A stretch of DNA of 40,787 nucleotides from Planctomycetota bacterium (GCA_039182125.1 JBCDCH010000033.1:1-40787); one strand, 5' to 3'; positions 1 through 8,856 are shown, counted from the first letter of the stretch. Numbers and translations: made by a program. Notes: a model not told the origin generated them from the sequence alone.

Positions 1-1367
<1,367 letters not shown>

Positions 1368-1381
1368 GGTGTTGGGAAGTA

Positions 1382-1408
1382 GGTAGTTGGTAGAACTTAG
1401 TTGGTAGA
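1382..1408 (-). repeat. TCTACCAACTA-type repeat upstream of ahcY
   Basis: On the coding (minus) strand this reads as two direct copies of TCTACCAACTA separated by AGT. All 27 bases are identical to 4976-5002. It lies 14 nt before the ahcY start codon, in place of a Shine-Dalgarno sequence. Confidence 0.75.
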
Positions 1409-1421
1409 GGTCGGAAGGTGC

Positions 1422-1439
1422 GACGCGACTGGTCGCGTC
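1422..1439. repeat. Short inverted repeat between the small membrane gene and ahcY
   Basis: GACGCGA (1422-1428) and TCGCGTC (1433-1439) form a 7-bp perfect stem around CTGG. It is the only strong secondary structure in the intergenic gap and could be an RNA hairpin or a protein-binding site. There is no U-tract, so a terminator role is not supported. Confidence 0.4.
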
Positions 1440-1447
1440 AGCTGAGG

Positions 1448-1648
1448 TCATTGAGGAAGGTTTGCGGGAGCAGTAGTGCTGTTAATCGTTTTCTTGTTCT
1501 GAATCTTCCTCATCGCATTGCCCCAAGACCCGAGCAACAGCAGTGCAGTGACAAGAACAACGGCAACGACTATCGCGAAAGTTATCCAGCCTCTGGCGTG
1601 ACTCCGCTTTCCGTGTTTCGCCTTTTCATAGTCGAGCGGCTGGCTCAC
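1448..1648 (-). CDS. Small single-pass membrane protein in the ahcY operon
   Basis: A 66-residue protein of unknown function. A charged, Lys/Arg/His-rich N-terminus (residues 1-19) is followed by one strong hydrophobic helix (about residues 21-41, [13 protein letters not shown]...) and a short polar tail rich in Asn/Thr. The start codon overlaps the stop of the upstream regulator gene by 4 bp (ATGA), which indicates translational coupling and argues that the ORF is real despite its size. No family is recognised. The position between a SAH-type regulator and ahcY suggests a membrane-linked accessory role in methionine/SAM metabolism, but this rests on context only. Confidence 0.65.
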   Translation of the reverse strand: MSQPLDYEKAKHGKRSHARGWITFAIVVAVVLVTALLLLGSWGNAMRKIQNKKTINSTTAPANLPQ

Positions 1649-2613
1649 AAGCCTCCTTGGGTTGCCGTAGCGAGGAACAGGGCCGGCCCCTTTGCGTCGT
1701 CGGCCGGCGGCAAGGCGGTGTAGCTCATCGGCACGAGGCCGACGTCTTTCAAGGCTTCTCCGAGCATTTCCTCGCTGATGCCGGCGTGGACTTGGCCGAG
1801 TTGGTCGCGGATGTCGTCGCGGTCGTGGGGGAGCAGGTCGACGATGACGGCCTTGCCGCCGGGCTCAATCACGCGGGCCATCTCGGCCAACACGTCGGTC
1901 GGTTCGTCGAGGTAGCCGAGCACGAGCGAGAGGATGGCGGCGTTGGCTTCGCCGTCGGTGAGCGGGAGGTTTTCCAGGTCGCCGGTGCGGAGGTCGATGT
2001 TGTCGAAGTTCGCGGTGCGTCGGGCGGCGGCCTTGAGCATCTGGGCGTTGTTGTCGACGCCGACGGCGGTGTGGACGTTGCCGGCCAAGGCGGCGAGGGT
2101 CGAGCCGGTGCCGCAGCCGAGGTCGGCCACGACGTAATCAGCCGGCAACAGCGCGAGCAGGGCGGCGGTCTCCCAGCCGGCCCCGTAGTACTCGCTGCGG
2201 AGCCGATCCCATTCGCCGGCCTTGCCGCTGAAAAACTGCTTCGCCGCGGCGTTGCGTTCGGACAAGCGTGTCTTGAGCCGCAGGGCGTCCTGGCGGGTGG
2301 TGGCCCAGGCGTCGGTCTGGCCACGAGCGACGAGCCAGAGTTCGCGGGCGGGTTGTTCGAGTTCGTCGAGGACGGTGCGGTAGAGCCGGGTGGTGCCGCG
2401 TCGGCGTGAGCGGAGCCAGCCTTGGTCTGAGAGCACTTTCAGGTGCCGCGAGACGGTGGACTGGGGCATCTGCAGCACATCGCACAAATCGACGACGCCA
2501 AGCTCTTCACGCTCCAGCAGCCGAAGCAGCCGCAGCCGCGTCGGGTCCGAGAGCGAGCCCATCCAGCCCAGCAGGGCGTCGGGGGCGGAAGTTTTCGTCG
2601 CAAGGGCGGGCAT
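1645..2613 (-). CDS. SahR-like ArsR-family regulator fused to a SAM-dependent methyltransferase domain
   Basis: A 322-residue two-domain protein. Residues 12-85 are an ArsR-type winged helix (SLSDPTRLRLLRLLEREELGVVDL, recognition helix QSTVSRHLKVL at 51-61, wing RRRGTTRLYR). Residues 125-322 are a class I methyltransferase fold with motif I ADLGCGTG at 163-170 and an acidic post-II strand (VGVDNNAQML). Known SahR regulators of Proteobacteria have this architecture, bind S-adenosylhomocysteine and control ahcY and methionine genes; here ahcY is the third gene of the same transcription unit. The start at 2613 (MPALATK) is chosen because the homology begins there and because a promoter and palindrome lie immediately upstream; the frame is open to 2835, but that stretch contains the promoter. 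The SahR assignment is inferred from architecture and context. A plain ArsR-methyltransferase fusion with another ligand is the alternative. Confidence 0.85.
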   Translation of the reverse strand: MPALATKTSAPDALLGWMGSLSDPTRLRLLRLLEREELGVVDLCDVLQMPQSTVSRHLKVLSDQGWLRSRRRGTTRLYRTVLDELEQPARELWLVARGQTDAWATTRQDALRLKTRLSERNAAAKQFFSGKAGEWDRLRSEYYGAGWETAALLALLPADYVVADLGCGTGSTLAALAGNVHTAVGVDNNAQMLKAAARRTANFDNIDLRTGDLENLPLTDGEANAAILSLVLGYLDEPTDVLAEMARVIEPGGKAVIVDLLPHDRDDIRDQLGQVHAGISEEMLGEALKDVGLVPMSYTALPPADDAKGPALFLATATQGGL

Positions 2614-2620
2614 GTCGTCA

Positions 2621-2644
2621 ATCCGTTCATCCGGCTGAACGGAT
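2621..2644. promoter_or_regulatory. Perfect palindromic operator upstream of the SahR-like gene
   Basis: ATCCGTTCA (2621-2629), six bases, TGAACGGAT (2636-2644): a perfect 9+9 inverted repeat, typical of a dimeric winged-helix repressor site. It begins 7 nt before the regulator start and sits just downstream of the candidate -10, so binding would block initiation. No second copy is seen directly in front of ahcY, which fits control of the whole operon from this one site. Confidence 0.65.
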
Positions 2645-2654
2645 GAATGCTTGG

Positions 2655-2682
2655 AGCATAGCCGACCCAGTGGGCGCGGCAA
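2655..2682 (-). promoter_or_regulatory. Candidate sigma-70 promoter of the SahR-like/ahcY operon
   Basis: On the minus strand TTGCCG (2682-2677), a 16-bp spacer and TATGCT (2660-2655). The predicted start site would fall at the outer edge of the 2621-2644 palindrome. Confidence 0.5.
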
Positions 2683-2751
2683 GAGGTTTCTTTGAGGATT
2701 GAAACACGATTCGCCGTTGGGCGGGCGTTGGCTTTGCGGGAGGGTTTGGCG

Positions 2752-3882
2752 ATGCCCGAGTACGCCCGATCCACACCCAAAGCCGATTCCCTGCCGTTGG
2801 CCGGCGGTCGCAAGGCCGCCCTGCAGCGCCTGCACGCCATCGACCCGGTCCGTTATGCCAAGACTCGCAACGGCCTTGACGGTGACGCGACACGGTTATC
2901 GGCCTACCTCCGCCACGGCTGCCTGAGCCTCGCCGAGTGCCGCGACCACGCGTTGCAGAACCACAAACGGCATCAGGTCGAGAAGTTCATCAACGAGCTC
3001 GGCTGGCGGGATTTCTACCAGCGGGTGTGGGACCATGTGGGCGACAAGGTGTGGAAGGACCTGGAGCCGTGGAAGACCGGGCATGGGCCGGGCGATTATG
3101 CGGACGAGTTGCCCGAGGACATCCTGAACGCCGAGACCGGCGTTGATTGGGTCGACCACTTCGCCCGCGAGCTCCACGAGACGGGCTACCTGCACAATCA
3201 CGCCCGCATGTGGATCGCCGCCTACGTCGTCCACGCCCGGCGCGTGAAATGGCAAGCCGGTGCCGAATGGTTCCTCGAACACCTGCTCGACGGTGACGAG
3301 GCGAGCAACAGCCTCTCGTGGCAGTGGGTCGCGAGCACCTTCAGCCACAAGCCCTACATTGCCAACCGCGGCAACGTGGTGAAGTACAGCGGCGACCGCT
3401 TCGACACCCACGCCAAGAACGACCCCACCGACAAAAGCTACGAACAGCTCAACGACGATTACTTCACGAACGGCGAAGGCGGCGACGGGCAGAACGTGAA
3501 CTGGAAGGTCGATGTCGAGCCGAGCCAGCAGACGACCAGCGGCGACGTCGCCCTCGTCTGGGACGACGCCCTGCGCGAGACCAACCCCGCGCTCGAAGCC
3601 ACCGGCGGCAAAGGCGTCTTCATGTGGAACGCCAACGGTTGGACCGACAAGCGCAAGACCTTCGTCGATCAATGCCTGGCCGAACTGCCCGGCGTCGAGG
3701 TCGTCGACGAGTTGCCCAATGCGAAACTCGTCACCCTCCGCAGCCCCGACCCGGCCCACAAAAAGCTCGTCGAGCAGCACCACATCGCCGTCATCGACGA
3801 CGAACCCTTCGCGGCTATCGACGGCGTCGTCGACCTCAAACGATTCTCGCGCTACTGGAACAAAGCCAAGAAAGTGGTGTGA
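2752..3882 (+). CDS. Photolyase/cryptochrome-like FAD-binding protein lacking the usual N-terminal domain
   Basis: Residues 20-210 match the helical FAD-binding domain of the DNA photolyase/cryptochrome family: the FINELGWRDFYQRVW segment (79-93), the flavin-pocket segment RMWIAAYVVHARR (152-164), LLDGDEASNSLSWQWVASTF (178-197) and PYIANRGNVVKYS. The usual N-terminal alpha/beta antenna domain is absent; the protein begins almost at the FAD domain. Instead residues 264-376 form an alpha/beta-like tail whose opening, VALVWDDALRETNPAL, resembles the photolyase N-terminal opening LVWFRRDLRL-DNPAL. The likely role is light-driven DNA repair or photoreception. The start at 2752 follows GGGAGGG at 2738-2744; an ATT-type start at 2692 (20 residues longer) is possible but would run into the divergent promoter region. 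Family membership is secure, exact activity is not. Confidence 0.85.
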   Translation: MPEYARSTPKADSLPLAGGRKAALQRLHAIDPVRYAKTRNGLDGDATRLSAYLRHGCLSLAECRDHALQNHKRHQVEKFINELGWRDFYQRVWDHVGDKVWKDLEPWKTGHGPGDYADELPEDILNAETGVDWVDHFARELHETGYLHNHARMWIAAYVVHARRVKWQAGAEWFLEHLLDGDEASNSLSWQWVASTFSHKPYIANRGNVVKYSGDRFDTHAKNDPTDKSYEQLNDDYFTNGEGGDGQNVNWKVDVEPSQQTTSGDVALVWDDALRETNPALEATGGKGVFMWNANGWTDKRKTFVDQCLAELPGVEVVDELPNAKLVTLRSPDPAHKKLVEQHHIAVIDDEPFAAIDGVVDLKRFSRYWNKAKKVV

Positions 3883-3885
3883 GCA

Positions 3886-3973
3886 TGAAGCCGAGGGATG
3901 AGTCTGCGAATCCCCGGATCGAACGCGCGTCCGGCCACGATCCGGGGATTCGCAGACTCATCCCTCGGCTTCA
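3886..3973. repeat. 36-bp perfect inverted repeat between convergent genes
   Basis: The left arm 3886-3921 and right arm 3938-3973 are exact reverse complements (36 bp each) around a 16-bp spacer. The left arm starts 3 nt after the photolyase stop. The right arm includes the last codons and stop of the convergent epimerase gene (stop at 3958-3960), so the left arm is an inverted copy of that gene end. It could act as a two-way terminator, but neither side shows a clear U-tract. Confidence 0.9.
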
Positions 3974-4971
3974 GTCGTTTTCCCAAACTGCTCCGCATAC
4001 CACGCGACCGTTTTTCGCATCCCATCATCGAAGGGTACGACCGGCTCGTACCCCAGCACCGATCGGCTGTGCTCGAGGTCGGCCAGTGAGTGCATCACAT
4101 CCCCGGCACGCTCCGGGCCATGCACGGGCGTGAGTTCCGACTTGCCGATGAGCCGGGCCATGGTTTCGGCCAAGGCGTTGATCGTGTGCCGCACGCCGGT
4201 GGCGACGTTGAACAGGCCGCCGTTGAGGCGACCATCGAATCGTCCTGCCAACAGGTTCGCGTGGGCGACGTTGGCAACGAACGTGAAGTCCCGGCTCGCG
4301 GTGCCGTCGCCGTAAATCTTCGGATGCTCGCCGTTGAGCAGCGCCTTGGCGAACGCCGCGACGACACCGGCGTAGGCGCTGTCGGCCTTCTGCCGCGGGC
4401 CGAAGATGTTGAAGTAACGCAGGGCCGCGGTGTCGAGGTCGTAGCAGTGGGCGTAGCTGCGGACCAGCTCCTCGCCGGCGAGCTTCGTCGCGGCGTACGG
4501 ACTACGCGGAGCGGGCGGCATCGTCTCGACCTTGGGCAGAACTTCGCTGTCGCCGTAAGCGCTGCTGCTGGCGGAGTAGACCACGCGCTGCACCCCGCCG
4601 AGCCGGGCGGCTTCGAGGACGTTGAGCGTGCCGGTGGCGTTGACGGTGTGATACTCCGCCGGGTGCAGCACGCTCCGCGGCACGCTGACCAACGCGGCGA
4701 GATGAAACACCGTCCGCCGACCCATCGCCGCGTCTTTGACCGCGTCCGCATCCAGTAGATCGCCTTCGATGAGTTCGACCCCGTCGGGCAGGTTGTCGCG
4801 ATCGCCCTCGCTGAGATTGTCGAACACCCGCACGTCCGCCCCGAGCGCGACGAGCGCTTCGCTCAGGTGCGACCCGATGAACCCCGCACCCCCGGTGACC
4901 AAGACCGGCACGCCCGCGAACGCCTCCCCATGAAGTTCCGACCAGAAGTCCGGCTGCATGGGGAGAAGCAT
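3958..4971 (-). CDS. NAD-dependent epimerase/dehydratase (UDP-glucose 4-epimerase type)
   Basis: A 337-residue extended SDR enzyme that interconverts nucleotide sugars. The Rossmann motif TGGAGFIG is at 26-33, the acidic NAD-ribose residue follows in VRVFDNLS, the catalytic serine region VYSASSSAYGDS is near 131-142 and the YxxxK pair is Tyr159/Lys163 (SPYAATKLAGEE). RYFNIFGPRQ later in the chain is typical of UDP-sugar 4-epimerases such as GalE/WbpP. Length is normal. An alternative start at 4959 (MQPDFW) would place the TCTACCAACTA repeat 16 nt upstream, the spacing seen at the other genes. It diverges from a glycosyltransferase and is probably part of the same surface-sugar cluster. Which sugar it acts on cannot be told. 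Confidence 0.9.
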   Translation of the reverse strand: MLLPMQPDFWSELHGEAFAGVPVLVTGGAGFIGSHLSEALVALGADVRVFDNLSEGDRDNLPDGVELIEGDLLDADAVKDAAMGRRTVFHLAALVSVPRSVLHPAEYHTVNATGTLNVLEAARLGGVQRVVYSASSSAYGDSEVLPKVETMPPAPRSPYAATKLAGEELVRSYAHCYDLDTAALRYFNIFGPRQKADSAYAGVVAAFAKALLNGEHPKIYGDGTASRDFTFVANVAHANLLAGRFDGRLNGGLFNVATGVRHTINALAETMARLIGKSELTPVHGPERAGDVMHSLADLEHSRSVLGYEPVVPFDDGMRKTVAWYAEQFGKTTEAEG

Positions 4972-4975
4972 AGTC

Positions 4976-5064
4976 GGTAGTTGGTAGAACTTAGTTGGTA
5001 GACCTGCTTCGATGCGTCCTGCGGTCTCGCTAGCAGGTCTACCAACTAAGTTCTACCAACTACC
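4976..5064. repeat. 32-bp perfect inverted repeat made of TCTACCAACTA elements, between divergent genes
   Basis: Left arm 4976-5007 and right arm 5033-5064 are exact reverse complements around a 25-bp spacer (5008-5032). Each arm contains two copies of TCTACCAACTA reading towards the nearest gene start: one 4 nt (or 16 nt, if the epimerase starts at 4959) from the minus-strand epimerase, the other 11 nt from the plus-strand glycosyltransferase at 5076. The left arm shares 27 consecutive bases with 1382-1408. Confidence 0.9.
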
Positions 5065-5075
5065 AACGCTCCCCC

Positions 5076-6167
5076 ATGCACGCCCTCCACGTCACCCCGC
5101 ATGTCTCCCGTCTCGGTGGCGGTGTGTGGAGTGTCGTGCTTGATCTTGCCGGTCGGCGGGGCGACACGGTGGTCGGGATGGAGGACGGGTTCGACGACGC
5201 CGGGGAGATCGAGGCGGTGCGGCTGCGTCGGCGCGGGCCGAGGATGTTCGCGTACATGCCGGCGCTTCGGCGGACGGTGGCCGACCGTGTTGGGGATGGC
5301 GTCGTGCATCTCCACGGCGGGTTGCGGATGCTCGCCAACGTGTCGGCCCTGCGCGGGGCACGCGACGCAGGCGCCCCGGTCATTCTCAGCCCGCACGGCT
5401 CGCTCTATCCGCAAATGCTCGCCAAGCATCGCGGCCGCAAGGCGATCGCGAGTGTCCTCTACGACCGCAAGCTGCTCGAAAGCGTTGACGCGTTTCACGC
5501 GACATGCACGGCCGAGCTGGAGACGATCCGTGCCGCCGGGCTAAAGCAACCGGTAGCGGTGGTCGCGCCCGGCGTCGACGTGCCGGCGTCGGTCGAGCCG
5601 ATGACCGGCGAGCGGACGCTGCTGTACCTCGGACTATTCGATCGGAAGAAGGGACTGCTCCGATTGGCCGAGACGTGGCGGAAGCTGCGCGGTCAGTTTC
5701 CCGACTGGCGATTGGTCCTTGCAGGCCCGGATCAGGATGGCCACATGGCCGAGGTCCGCGTGGCTCTGGGCGACGCACCCGCCGAGATGCCCGGCGCGGT
5801 CTACGGCGACGCAAAGGCCGCGCTGTTCAATGCCGCCGACGTGTTCGTCCTGCCCAGCGATTGGGAAAACTTCGGCGTCGTCGTCGGCGAAGCCCTCGCC
5901 CACGCCCGCCCCGTCATCGCCCCGGCCAACAGCCCGTGGGACTGGCTCGGCAAGGAAAACGCCGGCTGGCAGGTCGACGCGACGAACTTGGAGCCCGTCC
6001 TCCGCGAAGCCCTCGGTGCTGGACGCGAGACGTTATCGGCCATGAGTGAGCGCGGCCGGACCGTCGTGGAAAGGGAATATGCCTGGCCCGTGGCACTGGA
6101 TCGTTTTGCGGAAACCTACGCCTGGCTGCGTGGCGGGCCTCGGCCGTCGTTCGTTGATCACGTATAG
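5076..6167 (+). CDS. Glycosyltransferase, GT4-like (glycosyl transferase group 1)
   Basis: A 363-residue GT-B fold enzyme that transfers sugar from a nucleotide-sugar donor, probably onto a lipid-linked surface polysaccharide at the inner face of the membrane. The N-terminal half opens MHALHVTPHVSRLGGGVWSV, the glycine-rich acceptor-side loop of the family, and continues with LSPHGSLYPQML. The C-terminal half has TLLYLGLFDRKKGLLRLAETW and VFVLPSDWENFGVVVGEALAHARPVIA, the E-x7-E donor-binding block. Length is typical. The start at 5076 fits the glycine-rich loop near residue 13 and lies 11 nt after a TCTACCAACTA element. The neighbouring epimerase and the two genes downstream support a polysaccharide role; donor and acceptor are unknown. 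Confidence 0.9.
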   Translation: MHALHVTPHVSRLGGGVWSVVLDLAGRRGDTVVGMEDGFDDAGEIEAVRLRRRGPRMFAYMPALRRTVADRVGDGVVHLHGGLRMLANVSALRGARDAGAPVILSPHGSLYPQMLAKHRGRKAIASVLYDRKLLESVDAFHATCTAELETIRAAGLKQPVAVVAPGVDVPASVEPMTGERTLLYLGLFDRKKGLLRLAETWRKLRGQFPDWRLVLAGPDQDGHMAEVRVALGDAPAEMPGAVYGDAKAALFNAADVFVLPSDWENFGVVVGEALAHARPVIAPANSPWDWLGKENAGWQVDATNLEPVLREALGAGRETLSAMSERGRTVVEREYAWPVALDRFAETYAWLRGGPRPSFVDHV

Positions 6168-6276
6168 CGCAGCTCCCTGCCCTTCCACCCAAGTTCGCCA
6201 CGCTAACCGCCGACGAACGTGGTAGGGTGTGTGCGTGCATGCGGGGGACCCCAACGTTGATGACCAGCCCAAGCCG

Positions 6277-7932
6277 ATGTCTCTGAGCGTCCTGATCCAA
6301 ACGTTCAACGAGGAGTTGAACCTGCCCCACACGCTGGCGTCGCTGGCGGGGTGGTGCGATGAGGTGTTCGTGGTCGACTCCGGCAGCACCGACCGCACCC
6401 GCGAGATCGCCGAGTCGTTCGATGCCAAGTTCGTGCATCACGACTGGGAGGGCTACGCCGGGCAGAAGAACTGGGCGCTCAAGAACCTGCCGATGACCGG
6501 CGACTGGGTGTTGATCATCGACGCCGACGAGGCGGTGACGCCGGAGCTGCGGGACCTGATCGTCGAGATCGCATCGGGCAACGCCGAGAAGCCCGAGGTT
6601 GCCGGGTACTACATCAACCGCCTGTTCATCTTCAACGGGGCGAGCATCCGCCACTGCGGGTACTACCCGAGTTGGAACCTGCGCCTCTTCAAGCGCGGCA
6701 CCGCCGAGTACGAGGACCGCCTCGTCCACGAGCACATGGTCGTCGACGGCCCGGTCGACTACCTGCCCCGCGCCAAGCACCTGCTCCACGAGGACCGCCG
6801 CGGGCTCGAGCACTTCTACGCAAAGCACAATCGCTACTCGACGCTCGAAGCGCGGCAGATGTACGACGAGCCGGAGGATTGGCCCGGCGGCAACTTCTTC
6901 AAGAACCGCATTGTGCGTTTGCGGTTCATCAAGAGCCGGGTGATGCCGTGGGTGCCGTTGCCGTGGCTTTGGCGATTTCTTTACATGTACATCATCCGCC
7001 TGGGCATCCTTGACGGCCGCGCGGGCCTGGGCTTGAGCAGTGCGATCGCGGTGTACGAGCACATGGTCCACGCCAAGTTCCGCGAACTCAAACGCCTCAA
7101 GGACAGCGGCATCTGGACCGAGCAGGGCCTGGCTACCGGCGAGGGCGGCGTCGCGGTGCAGCGCATCTCCGAAGCCGACCGGCGTTTCGCGCTCGACGAC
7201 AACGTCCCCGACGAACTCCCTGAAGTTGCTGTCCACGGCAACGGGGCCGCCACCAACGGCACCACGTCGCGCGGCGCTAAGCAACTGCAGACCCGGCCGT
7301 ATCGCCCGCAGGTCCGCCGTGTTCCGCAGCTGGGCAACGACGACGTCGCCGCCAAGAGCCCGTGGACCTTCGGCCAGAACGTCAAACGCGTTCTCTGGAT
7401 GGCGACCCAAGGCACCGCGTTTCGCCTGAGCTTTCACAACTGGTACGGCTGGCGGCGTTTTCTCCTGCGGCTCTTCGGCGCCGAGATCGGCAAGCACGTC
7501 CGCGTGCGCCCCTCGGCCCACATCGAGATCCCCTGGAACGTCGAGATCGACGACCACGCCATGGTCGGCGACTCGGCCATCCTCTACTCGCTCGGCAAGA
7601 TCACCATCGGCAAGCGCGTGGTCATCAGCCAATACGCGCACCTGTGTGCCGGAACGCACGATTTCAACGATCCGGAGTTCCCGCTGTTGCGTCCGCCGAT
7701 CACGGTCGGGGACGAGGCGTGGGTCGCGGCCGACGCGTTCGTCGGGCCCAACGTCACGATCGGTGACCGCGCGATCGTCGGTGCGCGTTCGAGCGTGTTC
7801 AAGAACGTCCCCGACGGCAAGATCGCCGGCGGCAACCCCGCGAAGATTCTCCGTGACCGCGAACCGGCGAAAGAGATCGAAGACGAGGAAGAGACCGACA
7901 AGGTCGCCGAACCCGAAGCAGTGCATGCCTGA
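6277..7932 (+). CDS. Fusion of a family 2 glycosyltransferase with a WcaF-type left-handed beta-helix acetyltransferase
   Basis: About 551 residues. The N-terminal 260 residues are a GT2 enzyme of the WaaE/KdtX type (SVLIQTFNEELNLPHTLASL, VVDSGSTDRT, the DxD-type segment IDADEAV, GYYPSWNLRLFKRG, LVHEHMVVDG). A linker of about 110 residues, rich in polar residues, leads to a C-terminal hexapeptide-repeat acetyltransferase of the colanic-acid WcaF type: FHNWYGWRRFLLRLFGAEIG, repeats such as VRPSAHIEIPWNVEIDDHAMVG, the catalytic-histidine region SQYAHLCAGTHDF, and AGNPAK-like GGNPAKILRD. One protein could therefore add a sugar and O-acetylate it. ATG 6277 is preferred because family homology starts at once; a GTG at 6229 would add 16 residues. 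The 3' end overlaps the FkbM gene by 8 bp, indicating an operon. Confidence 0.88.
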   Translation: MSLSVLIQTFNEELNLPHTLASLAGWCDEVFVVDSGSTDRTREIAESFDAKFVHHDWEGYAGQKNWALKNLPMTGDWVLIIDADEAVTPELRDLIVEIASGNAEKPEVAGYYINRLFIFNGASIRHCGYYPSWNLRLFKRGTAEYEDRLVHEHMVVDGPVDYLPRAKHLLHEDRRGLEHFYAKHNRYSTLEARQMYDEPEDWPGGNFFKNRIVRLRFIKSRVMPWVPLPWLWRFLYMYIIRLGILDGRAGLGLSSAIAVYEHMVHAKFRELKRLKDSGIWTEQGLATGEGGVAVQRISEADRRFALDDNVPDELPEVAVHGNGAATNGTTSRGAKQLQTRPYRPQVRRVPQLGNDDVAAKSPWTFGQNVKRVLWMATQGTAFRLSFHNWYGWRRFLLRLFGAEIGKHVRVRPSAHIEIPWNVEIDDHAMVGDSAILYSLGKITIGKRVVISQYAHLCAGTHDFNDPEFPLLRPPITVGDEAWVAADAFVGPNVTIGDRAIVGARSSVFKNVPDGKIAGGNPAKILRDREPAKEIEDEEETDKVAEPEAVHA

Positions 7933-8788
7933 CCTGTACGTCAAACTCCGCAACACGCTCCGTGGCCTTGGGATCAACCGCATCGCCGCACGCATGGCTC
8001 CCGACTTGCCGGTCACACGCGATGTCGCGCACATCGGGAAGTTCACGTTTTCCGTGCGGCGTCACCGCTGGCTGCTGGGCAAAACGCCCTTCCGCGGCCA
8101 CGCCCCGGTGCTCGGGCTGTTCCATCACATGACTCGGCCCGGCGACACGTTTTACGACGTCGGCGCGAACATCGGCTACTACGCCCGGTACACGCTGGCG
8201 AAGCTTGACGTGGCGAAGCTGATCGCGTTCGAGCCGTTCACGCCCAACCGACAGTTGTTGGAGAAGAACCTCGCCGACGAGCCGCGTGCCCGGGTCATCG
8301 CCGATGCCGTGGGGGACGTGACCGAGGAGGGCGTGGAGCTGCAAGTCGATGACATGGCCGGCGGCAGCGCGGTGCTCACGAAAGTCAGTGGCGGGGAGGC
8401 GTCGATCGGTCGGGCGAATCTCGGGCTCGGTGCCAAGGCCGACACCGTTCGGCTGGTGACGCTCGACGATCTGCGGCGCGAGGACCCGACGCTCCCGCCG
8501 CCGAACGTGATCAAGATCGACACCGAGGGGGCCGAGCATCTGGTCCTCGCCGGCGCGGAGCAGACACTGGCCGAGCACAAGCCGCGGCTGATCCTCGCCA
8601 GCCACGGGGCCGGCCGGGCGGCGTTGATGCTTGCGCAACTGCAACGCCTCGGCTACCACCTGGCCGGCTGGGATGACCACGGCACTTGGCGGCTCATGGA
8701 AACCGCCGAGCAGATGGGCAACAACAACTGCATCGCGAGCGTGGAGCGGGCCGACATCGAGACCGAGCCGGCTCACGCGAACGTTTGA
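7925..8788 (+). CDS. FkbM family methyltransferase
   Basis: A 287-residue SAM-dependent methyltransferase. Motif I is TFYDVGANIGYYARYT (about 75-90), followed by IAFEPFTPNRQLLEKNL and, later, the FkbM signature VIKIDTEGAEHLVLAGAEQTL. FkbM enzymes O-methylate natural products, sugars and other small molecules; in polysaccharide clusters they probably methylate sugar hydroxyls. The start at 7925 is chosen because it overlaps the glycosyltransferase/acyltransferase fusion by only 8 bp and gives a normal family N-terminus; the same frame is open further upstream, but that part is an out-of-frame reading of the fusion gene. Confidence 0.88.
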   Translation: MPDLYVKLRNTLRGLGINRIAARMAPDLPVTRDVAHIGKFTFSVRRHRWLLGKTPFRGHAPVLGLFHHMTRPGDTFYDVGANIGYYARYTLAKLDVAKLIAFEPFTPNRQLLEKNLADEPRARVIADAVGDVTEEGVELQVDDMAGGSAVLTKVSGGEASIGRANLGLGAKADTVRLVTLDDLRREDPTLPPPNVIKIDTEGAEHLVLAGAEQTLAEHKPRLILASHGAGRAALMLAQLQRLGYHLAGWDDHGTWRLMETAEQMGNNNCIASVERADIETEPAHANV

Positions 8789-8818
8789 GCGAAAACTTTC
8801 ATTTTGGGTAACCCGAAC

Positions 8819-8852
8819 TTACGCCGTACGGTTTCGCCACGCTATCGTACGG
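8819..8852 (+). promoter_or_regulatory. Candidate uvrA promoter with two CGTACGG sites
   Basis: TTACGC (8819-8824), 18 bp, TATCGT (8843-8848) resembles a sigma-70 promoter just before uvrA. CCGTACGG (8824-8831) and CGTACGG (8846-8852) overlap the two boxes and could be a regulator site. No canonical LexA box (GAAC-N4-GTTC or CTG-N10-CAG) is seen here. Confidence 0.35.
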
Positions 8853-8856
8853 GCCG

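Noticed and set aside
1368-1447. SAH riboswitch before ahcY
   Set aside because: The conserved GAGGAGCGCUGC-type core is not present; only a short hairpin and the TCTACCAACTA repeat are seen.
5914-8046. 710-residue minus-strand open frame
   Set aside because: Lies opposite the glycosyltransferase and fusion genes, whose family motifs are plain; the minus product is repetitive Val/Asp/Arg-rich antisense.
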